Translations under genes and position numbers: made by a program
Shown here: positions 32,176-41,841 of the stretch, piece by piece
How the letters are laid out: the number at the start of each line of letters is the position of its first letter
Position numbering within the stretch: the stretch's first letter is position 1
Source: Lachnospiraceae bacterium NC2008
GTDB lineage: Bacteria; Bacillota; Clostridia; Lachnospirales; Lachnospiraceae
Reading direction: 5' to 3'
Assembly (NCBI GenBank): GCA_000687675.1
Contig: JHWS01000001.1
Location: 1-64,000 of the forward strand
Length of the DNA: 64,000 nt
The notes under the pieces: generated by a model
The model's input: only the letters and a program-made list of their open reading frames with translations
Told to the model about the DNA's origin: nothing
The model's database searches: none

Positions 32176-33642
32176 ATGATTTGTATATTTAAATGTCCAA
32201 GCTGTGGTGACCAGATGACATATTCACTGGAAAAACAATGCCTAGTTTGTAGTACCTGCGGCGCTGAAATAGATGCTGACGAATACAACACAGATGACAT
32301 TACCTATGAGGGAGTAAGACAACTTGAAGAAGGAATAAGTGAATTCACCTGTCCCAGCTGCGGATGTAACATGCTTACTGACCGCTCCAGCGCCAAACAT
32401 ACATGTTCATATTGCGGAGCAGAGATGATTGAGTTTGGTACAGCCAAGGGAGAGCTCTCACCAGAATATATTATTCCTTGTAAGCTTACTCAGGACGAGG
32501 CTAGAACAAAGGTTATAAGCTGGTGGATGGACCATGAAAGTATGCCACAATATAATCCTAATTGTATCAAACTGGAATTTAGAAGCTTCTATCTTCCTGT
32601 ATGGCTTTGCGATGTAGATGTTATTGCCCACATGTCAGGTACTGTTGCTTATTCCAGTGGAAGAAGAAAATCTGAAAACTATTCACCACTATATGGCAAT
32701 AACGGCAAGGATGATGTTAACAGAATCTTTTCTGAAAAGACGCTTAAATCCACATTTTTACGTCTTCCGGTTAACTCATCCACTCATTTTTCTGCTAATA
32801 GATTTAGGGGCGTTGAACCCTTTAATTATAAAGACCTTGAAGAATTTAACCCAGTTTATCTCTCGGGTCACAATGCTGAAAAAACAGAATTTAGTCAGAG
32901 CGATATGGTTCCACAGGCCAAGCGTCTTGCCTGTGATTATGGCCTAAAACAGGTTAGGTATCACTTGGAATCCATGGCATTTGATTATGTAAAACTTGAA
33001 AGTGTAGCAACTTCATACGCTAAAGCCTGCCCGTCAAATATGGTCTATGCCCTTCTTCCAATATGGATTTGTTCATACAGATATAAAGGAAGAAGACACT
33101 ACATATATGTGAACGGGCAAACAGGAAAGACAGATGGTGAAATATTAATATCCAAAAAGCTTTTTGGTATCGATGTGTGTTTATACAGTCTAGCGACTTT
33201 GCTGTTTACCATAGGCCTGTTATTTAACATTTTTTCATTGTCACCTTTAATAGGGAATACAGCTTCAAGTATGGGTGCATACTTATTTGGTGCTATGGCC
33301 TCTATCGGCTATGATGCATTAAGATATGTTTTGTTTGGCAAAAGAAAAATATTAAATGAAAAGTTTTCAAACCGAAGATTTCAGGTATATATACCTTCTA
33401 TTATAAAAGCAATCATAGGTGCAATTTTATTACCTTTTGGACTGGAAAATGCCGAATTCTTCTATCGTCATAATATGCTTGAACCTGTTGGAACGCTTAC
33501 GCTGAAAATCCTTTTCCTGTCATTAATACTAGCAGCCGTTCAAGCTGTACTATTTGCAATCAGAAGGAAACGATTCTTACTTAGAAGAAATCTTCCAGAA
33601 TATAGCGACTATCTTGAGATGGGCAATACAAAGATATATTAG
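32176..33642 (+). CDS. Double zinc-ribbon membrane protein
   Basis: 488 residues. Two N-terminal zinc ribbons: CPSCG with CSTCG (Cys8/Cys11/Cys25/Cys28 approximately) and CPSCGC with CSYCG (about 58-85). A middle domain of about 220 residues begins ELSPEYIIPCKLTQDEA, a pattern common in clostridial TFIIB-type zinc-ribbon proteins. Four or so membrane segments follow (about 335-460). The start follows AAAGG. It is the first gene of a plus-strand operon with an ABC exporter, so it may act with that transporter. Biochemical role is unknown. Confidence 0.82.
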   Translation: MICIFKCPSCGDQMTYSLEKQCLVCSTCGAEIDADEYNTDDITYEGVRQLEEGISEFTCPSCGCNMLTDRSSAKHTCSYCGAEMIEFGTAKGELSPEYIIPCKLTQDEARTKVISWWMDHESMPQYNPNCIKLEFRSFYLPVWLCDVDVIAHMSGTVAYSSGRRKSENYSPLYGNNGKDDVNRIFSEKTLKSTFLRLPVNSSTHFSANRFRGVEPFNYKDLEEFNPVYLSGHNAEKTEFSQSDMVPQAKRLACDYGLKQVRYHLESMAFDYVKLESVATSYAKACPSNMVYALLPIWICSYRYKGRRHYIYVNGQTGKTDGEILISKKLFGIDVCLYSLATLLFTIGLLFNIFSLSPLIGNTASSMGAYLFGAMASIGYDALRYVLFGKRKILNEKFSNRRFQVYIPSIIKAIIGAILLPFGLENAEFFYRHNMLEPVGTLTLKILFLSLILAAVQAVLFAIRRKRFLLRRNLPEYSDYLEMGNTKIY

Positions 33643-33663
33643 TTATAAAGAAAGGAACAATAC

Positions 33664-34377
33664 ATGATCAAAGCTAACAACCTTACAATGATATACGGTG
33701 GCGACTTTAAGTCTGTTGATAATCTTACTTTCAATGTAAAGAAAGGTGAGATACTTGGATTTGTCGGCCCTAATGGTGCAGGTAAAACTACTGTAATAAA
33801 GATGCTTACTGGCATACTTCGCCCTGTAGAAGGCTCTATCACTATTAATGGTTTTGACATTAATAAGAATCCTTTAGAAGCTAAACAGAGTCTTGCTTAT
33901 GTAGCAGATAATCCAGATATACTAATAAGCCTTAAAGGAATTGAGTATATAAACTTTATAGCCGACATATATAAGGTTCCTGCAGATATTAGACAAAGTC
34001 GTATTGATAGCTTAGCAGAAAGATTCGGTATCAAAGACGCCCTTAATACCTCTATGAAGGAATATTCTCATGGTATGAGACAGAAACTTATGATTATAGC
34101 TGCTCTTATACATAATCCACCTGCCTGGATACTTGATGAGCCTATGACCGGTCTCGATCCTAGTGCTGCATTTGAACTAAAAAGTATGATGCGTACCCAT
34201 GCAGATGAGGGAAACTGCGTCCTCTTTTCGACCCACGTTCTGGAGGTTGCTGAGAAGCTTTGTGACAGGATACTTATTATCAATCACGGTAAAGACCTTT
34301 ATCAGGGAACAGTAGAAGATCTTGAAAAATCATATAGCGGAGAAGATTTAGAGCAGATTTTTATAGATATGATTTAA
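33664..34377 (+). CDS. ABC transporter ATP-binding protein
   Basis: 237 residues. Walker A GPNGAGKT, Q-loop region, signature EYSHGMRQK (a variant of LSGGQ), Walker B AWILDEPMTGLDP and the switch His in FSTHVLE. Typical of ABC-2 type exporters. It pairs with the permease encoded 40 bases downstream. AAAGGA forms the RBS. Confidence 0.93.
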   Translation: MIKANNLTMIYGGDFKSVDNLTFNVKKGEILGFVGPNGAGKTTVIKMLTGILRPVEGSITINGFDINKNPLEAKQSLAYVADNPDILISLKGIEYINFIADIYKVPADIRQSRIDSLAERFGIKDALNTSMKEYSHGMRQKLMIIAALIHNPPAWILDEPMTGLDPSAAFELKSMMRTHADEGNCVLFSTHVLEVAEKLCDRILIINHGKDLYQGTVEDLEKSYSGEDLEQIFIDMI

Positions 34378-34417
34378 CCTGGAAATCAACATACAAACCA
34401 CCAGATGGAGATTTTAT

Positions 34418-36073
34418 ATGAACAATATTTTTTCATTATATAGCGTTCTTGCCAAAAATTCGGAAATGAAAGTTCCTAAAAACGAAGAAAAAGGAACCTT
34501 ATACCTTTCACTTGGTATCATAGCCTTGTCATGTATTATGATTCCATGCTGCCTGATAGTAGGCTATGTAAGTTACATTATTACTAAGGCTCTTATTGCA
34601 GCTGGCGCCCCAACCGGTGGTCTTCTGGCACAAATCCAGATTATGTCAGCGTTCTCTATGATTTTTGGAATACTGGTTATATTTAATGTACTTTTCTTTT
34701 CAAGTGACAGGGAACATCTTATGCCTCTACCAATAAAGACAAGTCATATCCTTACAGCCAAATTCCTCTATTCATATGTTGCAGAAAGCATCATGGAATT
34801 CATGATTCTTGTAAGTATGTTTATTGGCTTTTTCATTGCGTATAAGGCCAGTATCGTTTCCATCCTTTCATCTATTGTTGGCGTAGTACTTATTCCATTA
34901 CTTCCTATGGTTTACTGCGCCCTTATAAGTCTTGTGATTATGTCCACGCTAAAGGGAATAAAGAACCCTAAGCTTTTCAACCATATATCTACATTACTTC
35001 TTATAGCATTTGTAGTGCTATTTATCTTTTCACTAAAGGAAACCGGTAATATCACAATTGATAACTATATTAACTCATTATCAGATGGAAGTAACTCCTT
35101 TTCGAAAATGCTTAATGTAGTCTTCTTTACAGTTCCACTCCTTCTTAAAGCCATTGAAGGCGGCAATATACTATATCTTCTACTTTATATTGCCATTAAT
35201 ATCGCTGTATTCTTCCTTATGATATTTATTGGTAGTTTCACATATGAGGCGGGGCTTTTTGCTGTCGGTTCTATGGGAAGCAGAAAGAAAGGCGGAGCTG
35301 TTGCTGCTAAAGATATTAAGCAAACAGGCATACTTAAAGCATATATACGTAAGGATTTCAGAGTCATATTAAGAACCAGGGCATTTGCAAGCAACTGCCT
35401 ATATATTAACCTTATATGGCCTCTTGGCCTCTTTGCACTTATTATGGCTAATAAAGATAAAGCAGGCTTTATAAAGTTTTCCTCTTACTTTAGGGATAAT
35501 GTGCCAGGGGCAACCATCCTTGTTACTATGGGAATTATAGGCCTGTCATTTGTAGCAACTGCTATGAACAGCCTTGCATCTACTGCATTTACCCGTGAAG
35601 GGGCTCACCTTGATATAATTCACTATCTGCCTATGAGCTACAAAGATCAGATATTTGCTAAGAGCATGGTTAGCTTTATTGGAACATATCCACTTATTGC
35701 TCTTACCATCCTTATATGGTGCATATATACAGCCTGCAACCCGCTTTTTATACCACTTTATCTTGTTCTATCATTTGCATGCTTCTATATTACCTGCCTG
35801 CTTGGCTTATATATGGACAGCCTACACCCATACACAGAATGGGACGATGAATACTCAGCCCTTCGTGGTAACCTTAATAACTTCTTCAATATGGCCATTG
35901 TTATGGTTATCTCAGTAATAATCTGCGGTATACCATTCCTGCTCTATAACTTTGCAGGATTATCATTACTTACCTTTATGATTATCGTGGCATTAAGCCT
36001 TGGCGTACTTACTTTTATCTGCCATACCTTTATTTCAAAGGCCATTATCCGTAATATTCAGGATCTTCGCTAG
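34418..36073 (+). CDS. ABC-2 type transporter permease
   Basis: 551 residues with about 12 hydrophobic segments in two sets separated by a charged loop (about 280-325), resembling the large permeases of Firmicute efflux ABC systems. It forms the membrane part of the transporter with the preceding ATPase. Substrate is unknown. A bidirectional terminator follows. Confidence 0.85.
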   Translation: MNNIFSLYSVLAKNSEMKVPKNEEKGTLYLSLGIIALSCIMIPCCLIVGYVSYIITKALIAAGAPTGGLLAQIQIMSAFSMIFGILVIFNVLFFSSDREHLMPLPIKTSHILTAKFLYSYVAESIMEFMILVSMFIGFFIAYKASIVSILSSIVGVVLIPLLPMVYCALISLVIMSTLKGIKNPKLFNHISTLLLIAFVVLFIFSLKETGNITIDNYINSLSDGSNSFSKMLNVVFFTVPLLLKAIEGGNILYLLLYIAINIAVFFLMIFIGSFTYEAGLFAVGSMGSRKKGGAVAAKDIKQTGILKAYIRKDFRVILRTRAFASNCLYINLIWPLGLFALIMANKDKAGFIKFSSYFRDNVPGATILVTMGIIGLSFVATAMNSLASTAFTREGAHLDIIHYLPMSYKDQIFAKSMVSFIGTYPLIALTILIWCIYTACNPLFIPLYLVLSFACFYITCLLGLYMDSLHPYTEWDDEYSALRGNLNNFFNMAIVMVISVIICGIPFLLYNFAGLSLLTFMIIVALSLGVLTFICHTFISKAIIRNIQDLR

Positions 36074-36110
36074 CCACAAAAGTCTACGCTAAAGCCAATA
36101 TCTAAACGCA

Positions 36111-36150
36111 AAAAAGCCTGTGCACCCTAAGGTGTACAGGCTTTAATTAT
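36111..36150. terminator. Bidirectional terminator between permease and purH
   Basis: A 14-bp stem with one mismatch or wobble (36113-36126 with 36131-36144), flanked by A-run and T-rich sequence. It serves the converging plus-strand ABC operon and the minus-strand purine genes. Confidence 0.88.
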
Positions 36151-36156
36151 TTAAGA

Positions 36157-37335
36157 TTAGTGGTGGAATAATCTGATTCCTGTGAATGACATAACCATGT
36201 TGTATTCATCACAACGTGCAATAACTTCTTCATCACGGATAGATCCACCTGGCTCAGCAATATAAGATACGCCGCTCTTCTTAGCTCTGTCGATATTATC
36301 GAAGAATGGGAAGAATGCATCTGATCCAAGTGATACACCAGACTGCTTGTCAAGCCATGCTCTCTTTTCTTCTGCTGTAAAGACATCTGGCTTAACCTTG
36401 AAGAACTTCTGCCACTCGCCTTCTCTAAGAACGTCCATATAGTTCTCTGTAATATAGTTATCGATTGCATTATCTCTATTAGCTCTGGCAATACCATCAG
36501 CAAACTGAAGGTTAAGTACCTGTGGAGCCTGTCTAAGAAGCCAGTTGTCAGCCTTAGAACCTGCAAGTCTTGTACAGTGTACACGTGACTGCTGGCCTGC
36601 ACCAATACCGATTGCCTGACCATCTTTTACATAGCAAACTGAGTTTGACTGTGTATACTTAAGTGTTATAAGTGAGATAATAAGGTCGATTTTAGCATTA
36701 TCTGGAAGATTCTTATTCTTTGTAACAATGTTCTCAAGGAGAGCATTGTTAATATCAAGTTCATTTCTTCCCTGCTCAAATGTTATACCATAAACCTGCT
36801 TACGCTCGATTTCTTCTGGTACATATGAAGGGTCGATTTCAACGATGTTGTAGTTACCCTTCTTCTTACTCTTTAAGATTTCAAGTGCTTCTGGCTCATA
36901 ACCTGGAGCTATAATACCATCAGATACTTCGTGCTGAATAAGAAGTGCTGTTGCCTTATCACAAACATCTGAAAGTGATATGAAGTCACCGAATGAACTC
37001 ATTCTATCTGCACCTCTTGCTCTTGCATATGCGCAGGCAAGTGGGCTAAGTTCTATAGTTTCATCTACCCAGTAGATTTTCTTAAGTACGTCTGAAAGTG
37101 GAAGTCCTACAGCTGCACCAGCTGGTGATACATGCTTGAAAGATGTTGCAGCAGGAAGTCCTGTTGCCTTCTTAAGTTCCTTTACAAGCTGCCATCCGTT
37201 GAATGCATCAAGAAAGTTGATGTATCCTGGCTTACCATTAAGTACCTTTATAGGAAGATCACTACCGTCTGCCATATAGATTCTTGATGGCTTCTGGTTA
37301 GGGTTGCAACCATACTTTAATTCTAACTCGTTCAT
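36157..37335 (-). CDS. AICAR transformylase (stand-alone PurH C-terminal type)
   Basis: 392 residues. Transfers a formyl group from 10-formyl-THF to AICAR to form FAICAR in purine synthesis. The sequence corresponds to the AICAR transformylase half of PurH: ELKYGCNPNQKPSR, TSFKHVSPAGAAVG and RAKKSGVSYIAEPGGSIRDEEVI. The N-terminal IMP cyclohydrolase (MGS-like) domain is absent. The missing activity appears to be supplied by the PurO-type gene upstream. RBS AAAGGAG. It is the last gene of a four-gene minus-strand cluster. Confidence 0.93.
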   Translation of the reverse strand: MNELELKYGCNPNQKPSRIYMADGSDLPIKVLNGKPGYINFLDAFNGWQLVKELKKATGLPAATSFKHVSPAGAAVGLPLSDVLKKIYWVDETIELSPLACAYARARGADRMSSFGDFISLSDVCDKATALLIQHEVSDGIIAPGYEPEALEILKSKKKGNYNIVEIDPSYVPEEIERKQVYGITFEQGRNELDINNALLENIVTKNKNLPDNAKIDLIISLITLKYTQSNSVCYVKDGQAIGIGAGQQSRVHCTRLAGSKADNWLLRQAPQVLNLQFADGIARANRDNAIDNYITENYMDVLREGEWQKFFKVKPDVFTAEEKRAWLDKQSGVSLGSDAFFPFFDNIDRAKKSGVSYIAEPGGSIRDEEVIARCDEYNMVMSFTGIRLFHH

Positions 37336-37359
37336 GCTTACTCCTTTATGCCTGTCTTA

Positions 37360-38073
37360 TTATTTATTCTTGTTAACAATTCTAGTTTCAAACTTACCTG
37401 TAGCAATATCAATGTATCTAACGAAAAGAGATACCTTATTATCTTCATTGAGGCTGTTCCATACATTCTCTGTAAATGTATCAATATCCCCTTCAATACC
37501 TACAAGCTTAGGCTCACCTTCGAATGAAGGAAGTGGATTACCATCACACTTATATGTGTGGATGAAATGTCCCTCGCCAGCAACTGGATTCTCATATGCG
37601 AATGTATATCTGTTGCATGCATCTGGGTTACCATTGTTGCTCTTTAATATGCTCATAGCATAGTTGTAAGTACCATTTTCGATGTGCATGATACCTGAAA
37701 TTCTAGGTGTATAGTTTGGTCCATCTGGCTCAAACTCTCTCGAGCGAAGACTCTGTTCAAATGTAAGCTGCTTATCCATACCTTCATAGATAGTATCTGT
37801 CTGGTCACCATTAGTAACGATTGTCTTGTTACCAAGCACTCTTACAGGTGCATAGATGATAAGACTTGGATCAGTAAGCTTTGATGGGTCGTGTGCCTGT
37901 GTTCTGATTCCGTCGCCATCTGTAACAAATACTCTGTTACGGCTATTAACACTTCTTCCCATGATGAAGTATGCTGTTACAGCCTGCTTGCCATCTGGAG
38001 TTTTTCCGATAACAATACCTCTTCCTGGATAGTCATTTGAACTAAGTTCATTTGCAAGATTAAGTTTTTCCAT
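37360..38073 (-). CDS. IMP cyclohydrolase, PurO type
   Basis: 237 residues. Family features are GRGIVIGKTPDGKQAVTAYFIMGRS (residues about 18-42) and the later ENGTYNYAMSILKSNNG and PRISG segments, typical of the archaeal-type cyclohydrolase PurO. It closes FAICAR to IMP, the last step of de novo purine synthesis, and complements the truncated PurH next to it. TAGGAG lies upstream of the ATG. Confidence 0.88.
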   Translation of the reverse strand: MEKLNLANELSSNDYPGRGIVIGKTPDGKQAVTAYFIMGRSVNSRNRVFVTDGDGIRTQAHDPSKLTDPSLIIYAPVRVLGNKTIVTNGDQTDTIYEGMDKQLTFEQSLRSREFEPDGPNYTPRISGIMHIENGTYNYAMSILKSNNGNPDACNRYTFAYENPVAGEGHFIHTYKCDGNPLPSFEGEPKLVGIEGDIDTFTENVWNSLNEDNKVSLFVRYIDIATGKFETRIVNKNK

Positions 38074-38126
38074 TGTAGTAATTGTCTCCTATCTAAATAA
38101 TAAAGGAGGCTTCTAGGAAGCCTATA

Positions 38127-38444
38127 TTAACCCTTAAGACCTCTTGACTGTCTGTCCATATCTTCAACGACGATGTCATAAATCTCGCCTAAGCTACGGC
38201 AATACTCAAGTACAAGCCATGGCTCATTAGTATGGAAATGAAGTTTGATAATAGCCTTCTCACCAGCCATATCATCTTCTCCGCTGTCACCAGCAACAAC
38301 AAGGCAATCGCCTTTGAATGTCTCAAGAATATGTTCTCTAATCTCGTCTACTAAATCATCTGCAAGATCATCTACATCTACACCTTCTGTATTATACTTA
38401 TCAAGTAGAAGCTGTGTGTCGTATCTGAATTCTATTGATTCCAT
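38127..38444 (-). CDS. Stand-alone DAK1_2 / FakA C-terminal-like domain
   Basis: 105 residues. GDCLVVAGDSGE, KLHFHTNEPWLVLEYCRSLGEIYDIVVEDM resembles the C-terminal part of FakA/YloV-type fatty acid kinases (DAK1_2 domain), where HVHTNxP is conserved. The kinase (DAK2-type) part is missing from this gene and is not encoded next door. A truncated relic or an independent small regulator are both possible. RBS AGGAGG. Between an XRE regulator and purO. Confidence 0.75.
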   Translation of the reverse strand: MESIEFRYDTQLLLDKYNTEGVDVDDLADDLVDEIREHILETFKGDCLVVAGDSGEDDMAGEKAIIKLHFHTNEPWLVLEYCRSLGEIYDIVVEDMDRQSRGLKG

Positions 38445-38462
38445 ATAATCCTCCTATGAATA

Positions 38463-38756
38463 TCAATCCTTAAGGCTCTTATCTTCCTCAAGTACAAGCT
38501 TAAGCTTCATTCCAAGAGCTGCTGCCATCTTTACCATAAGCTCAAGTGAAGGATTTGATCCTACGCTTTCAAATCTTGTAATATTTGGCTGAGGTATTCC
38601 TGTCTTAACAGCAAGCTGTCTCTGTGTTACGTGTTTTTTCTTTCTGCACTCTACATAATCCTGTGCAAATGCTTTTCTAACATCCTTCTGAATATCTTCT
38701 ATGGAATATGCTCTCCCATCCTTAAACAAATAATTCATGCCTGATTTTTCTGCCAT
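38463..38756 (-). CDS. XRE-family helix-turn-helix protein
   Basis: 97 residues. The HTH lies at about 42-75 (TQRQLAVKTGIPQPNITRFES). The N-terminal RKAFAQDYVECRKKK arm precedes it, as in HigA-like antitoxins. No toxin gene (HigB/RelE) is adjacent, so a stand-alone regulator is likelier. AAGGAG upstream. First gene of the DAK-like/purO/purH cluster, 18 bases before the DAK-like gene. Role in purine control is not shown. Confidence 0.85.
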   Translation of the reverse strand: MAEKSGMNYLFKDGRAYSIEDIQKDVRKAFAQDYVECRKKKHVTQRQLAVKTGIPQPNITRFESVGSNPSLELMVKMAAALGMKLKLVLEEDKSLKD

Positions 38757-38946
38757 TTTTATATATCTCCTTTTTCCATATAAAATTTATTTTAGCCATA
38801 ATCCATTATAAATTCAATGATTACTTGCTATATATCAAACGATTTATCAATATTTCATATATTATTATTCACTTAGCCCTTAACAAAATGTTAAAATGTA
38901 CAATAATGGTATTTGATGAGGATATAAAGAAGGACCCAGTAAACTA

Positions 38947-39888
38947 ATGAGCAATAAGGATACCAAGCTTAATTACATAACCAATTACTACGAGGAGCAG
39001 GAAAGTCAGGATTATCCTGTTAGTTTCTATTACGTAGATTTTAAAGACATGTTTATGGGTACTGTTCGCCACCACTGGCATCAGAAGCTTGAAATAGACT
39101 TTGTTAGAAACGGAAGTGCTACATTCGTTATTGGAGACAGTGAAATAGTTGTTAATGAAGGTGAGGCCATAATTATTAACTCTGGCCAGATTCATAGTGC
39201 CTATACAGATGGAAAAAGCAGCAAAAACATTATGTTATCAGTACTTTTCTCACCTGATTATCTATTTGATAACAACGAATCATTCCTTACTGTAAAATAT
39301 CGTAATCCCCTTATTTCAAACAGGGATTTCTCATACTATCATTTCACCCCAGATAAGGGCAAAAAGGAGCTTGATTGCATCCGTTCTATAATCACTCAGA
39401 ACCTTAACAAAAGTTACGGATATGAGCTTATTACAAAGAGTCTTTTGTGTAATCTTTGGATTTTTCTCTTATCTGCTCTTGAAAAGGATACCAGAAAGGC
39501 ATCTTCTCTTTCTCTTGCTGATACAGACAGAGTTAAGGAAGCCATACTATATCTTCATGCTAACTACAGTAAGCCACTTACTCTTGATAGCATAGCTGAA
39601 AGTATCCATCTTAGTAAAAGCGAGTGCTGCAGATGTTTTAAGAGAGCTTCGCACCTGGCTCCATTTGAATATCTTATGCGTCTTAGAATATATGAGTCTG
39701 CTCTTCTTATGCAAAAGGGTGATGCCAGCCTAAAGCTTAGTGACCTGGCTAAAGATACCGGATTTAACAATGCCAGCTATTTTAATAAGACATTTAAGAA
39801 ATATCTTGGTTGTACACCATCAGAATATAAAGAAAGGATTAAGCGCAGCCACCGTGACGCACTTAATCCTTATGGAATATCACTTTAA
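38947..39888 (+). CDS. AraC-family regulator with cupin sensor
   Basis: 313 residues. N-terminal cupin-like beta domain ([17 protein letters not shown], then [15 protein letters not shown]) and two C-terminal HTH motifs (about 205-300; [26 protein letters not shown] and [23 protein letters not shown]). Such regulators often respond to sugars. An inverted repeat TTAACA-AAA-TGTTAA lies about 60 bases upstream of the start. The stop overlaps the stop of prfA on the other strand by four bases. Confidence 0.9.
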   Translation: MSNKDTKLNYITNYYEEQESQDYPVSFYYVDFKDMFMGTVRHHWHQKLEIDFVRNGSATFVIGDSEIVVNEGEAIIINSGQIHSAYTDGKSSKNIMLSVLFSPDYLFDNNESFLTVKYRNPLISNRDFSYYHFTPDKGKKELDCIRSIITQNLNKSYGYELITKSLLCNLWIFLLSALEKDTRKASSLSLADTDRVKEAILYLHANYSKPLTLDSIAESIHLSKSECCRCFKRASHLAPFEYLMRLRIYESALLMQKGDASLKLSDLAKDTGFNNASYFNKTFKKYLGCTPSEYKERIKRSHRDALNPYGISL

Positions 39889-40964
39889 TTATCTTCCTCG
39901 TTCATCTTTGCAAGCTTAGCAGCCTGATCTGCTGCGATACATGAATCGATGATTTCCTGAATATCACCATTCATAATCTTATCAAGCTTGTAAAGTGTAA
40001 GACCTATACGATGGTCTGTAACACGTCCCTGTGGGAAGTTATATGTTCTAATCTTCTCAGATCTGTCACCTGTACCAATCTGGCTTCTTCTGGCATCAGC
40101 TTCAGCATTGTGAGCCTTCTGGCACTCTAAATCGTAAAGTTTTGCACGAAGTAAGTTAAATGCCTTCTCCTTATTCTGAATCTGAGACTTCTCTGTCTGA
40201 GAGTAAATAACTATACCTGTTGGATAGTGAGTAAGTCGTACAGCTGAGTCAGTTGTATTGACGCACTGACCACCATTACCAGAAGCACGCATAACGTCGA
40301 TACGGATATCTTTTTCATCTATCTGAACATCAACCTCTTCTGCCTCTGGAATAACAGCAACAGAAGCTGTAGATGTGTGAATACGTCCGCCTGATTCTGT
40401 TTCAGGTACTCTCTGAACTCTGTGTACACCTGATTCATACTTAAGAATAGAATATGCACCCTGGCCTGATACTGTAAATTCTATTTCCTTCATGCCGCCG
40501 ATACCTGTTTCATCGGCATTGATAACGTCTATTTTCCAGCGCTTCTCTTCAATATAGTGAGAATACATTCTGTAAAGTTCAGCAGCAAAAAGTGCAGCCT
40601 CATCTCCACCTGCGCCTGCTCTTATTTCAACAACAACGTTCTTGTCATCGTTAGGGTCCTTTGGAAGAAGAAGAATCTTAAGCTTTGTCTCAAGTTCAGC
40701 TACTCTCTTCTTTGCGTTGGCAGCTTCTTCCTTAAGCATCTCCCTCATATCAGGATCTTTTTCCTCTTCAAGCATAGATATAGAATCTTCTATATCCTGA
40801 TTGCATCTCTTATATTCCTTATAAGCTTCAACTATAGGTGAAAGGTTGCTCTGCTCCTTCATAAGATTCATAAATCTTTTCTGATCATTAGCAACGTCAG
40901 GCTCTGCAAGCTCATTAAGTAATTCTTCGAATCTTCTAAGTAAATCGTCTAATTTATCAAACAT
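39885..40964 (-). CDS. prfA: Peptide chain release factor 1
   Basis: 359 residues, normal length. Reads UAA and UAG stops and triggers peptide hydrolysis. The GGQ loop is [19 protein letters not shown]; the base after Gln is Cys instead of the frequent His. [22 protein letters not shown] follows. The GGQ glutamine is the site modified by PrmC, encoded upstream and overlapping by eight bases. The start follows AGGAGG. Confidence 0.96.
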   Translation of the reverse strand: MFDKLDDLLRRFEELLNELAEPDVANDQKRFMNLMKEQSNLSPIVEAYKEYKRCNQDIEDSISMLEEEKDPDMREMLKEEAANAKKRVAELETKLKILLLPKDPNDDKNVVVEIRAGAGGDEAALFAAELYRMYSHYIEEKRWKIDVINADETGIGGMKEIEFTVSGQGAYSILKYESGVHRVQRVPETESGGRIHTSTASVAVIPEAEEVDVQIDEKDIRIDVMRASGNGGQCVNTTDSAVRLTHYPTGIVIYSQTEKSQIQNKEKAFNLLRAKLYDLECQKAHNAEADARRSQIGTGDRSEKIRTYNFPQGRVTDHRIGLTLYKLDKIMNGDIQEIIDSCIAADQAAKLAKMNEEDN

Positions 40965-41841
40965 CTTTCATCCTCCTGGCAATACAGACTCTGTCATTGC
41001 CTGCGTAGTCTTTAATAACGCGGGCATCTGTATATCCGGCTTCTGTAACTATATCAGTTACGCCGCGCCCTTGATTGTATCCTATTTCAAATGCCAGATA
41101 ACCGCCACCATTAATATGGTCATATGCTTTATCTGCTATAGTTCTATAAAATAATAGTCCGTCCTGGCCGCCATCTAAGGCTATCATAGGCTCGTGATCT
41201 TTAACCTCACTCATAAGTCCTTTAATAACTTCTGTTTCTATATATGGCGGATTGGAAACTATAATATCATAATTTCCTGATATTTCGCTAGTAAGAATAT
41301 CCATTAAAGATATTTCTGGATTAAGGTCCAGCCTTCTGGCATTGTCCTTAGCAACTTCCAGTGCTTTTTCCGAGATATCAAGGGCATATCCCTTTGGGGT
41401 ATATCCCATCTTATCCCTAATATAGGCCATAATACTAAGGATTATACAGCCACTACCTGTGCAGATATCCAGAATCTCTGGAATCTTCGTATTCTTACCG
41501 TAATCTTTCTTAATTATATTAATAACCTGCTCAACCAGTACTTCTGTGTCGAATCTTGGTATAAGAACATTCTCATTGACGAAAAAGTCATATCCGTAGA
41601 AGTTCTGCACACCTGTAATATGCTGAAGAGGTATCTTTTGTCCCCTTCTTTCTATAGCATCTTTATATGCCTTATAGTCTGTTTCCGGCATATCTTTGTC
41701 AGATACTTTATCAAGAATAAACTTATTTCTATCAATGCCTGTTACATATTCAAGAAGCAGCCATGCATCAGTTTCAAAGTCAGCAACATCTGCATCTTTA
41801 AGTATGTTCTTACCTTCTAAAAGTGCTTCCTGATAGGTCAT
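40957..41841 (-). CDS. prmC: Release factor glutamine methyltransferase PrmC
   Basis: 294 residues. Methylates the Gln of the GGQ motif of release factors. SAM-binding [12 protein letters not shown] and the NPPY substrate motif in [11 protein letters not shown] are present. Start overlaps the DUF1385 stop (TAATG). Directly upstream of its substrate gene prfA. Confidence 0.95.
   Translation of the reverse strand: MTYQEALLEGKNILKDADVADFETDAWLLLEYVTGIDRNKFILDKVSDKDMPETDYKAYKDAIERRGQKIPLQHITGVQNFYGYDFFVNENVLIPRFDTEVLVEQVINIIKKDYGKNTKIPEILDICTGSGCIILSIMAYIRDKMGYTPKGYALDISEKALEVAKDNARRLDLNPEISLMDILTSEISGNYDIIVSNPPYIETEVIKGLMSEVKDHEPMIALDGGQDGLLFYRTIADKAYDHINGGGYLAFEIGYNQGRGVTDIVTEAGYTDARVIKDYAGNDRVCIARRMKDV

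Noticed and set aside
38463-38756. HigA antitoxin of a toxin-antitoxin pair
   Set aside because: No HigB/RelE-type toxin gene is adjacent; the neighbour is a DAK-like domain gene.
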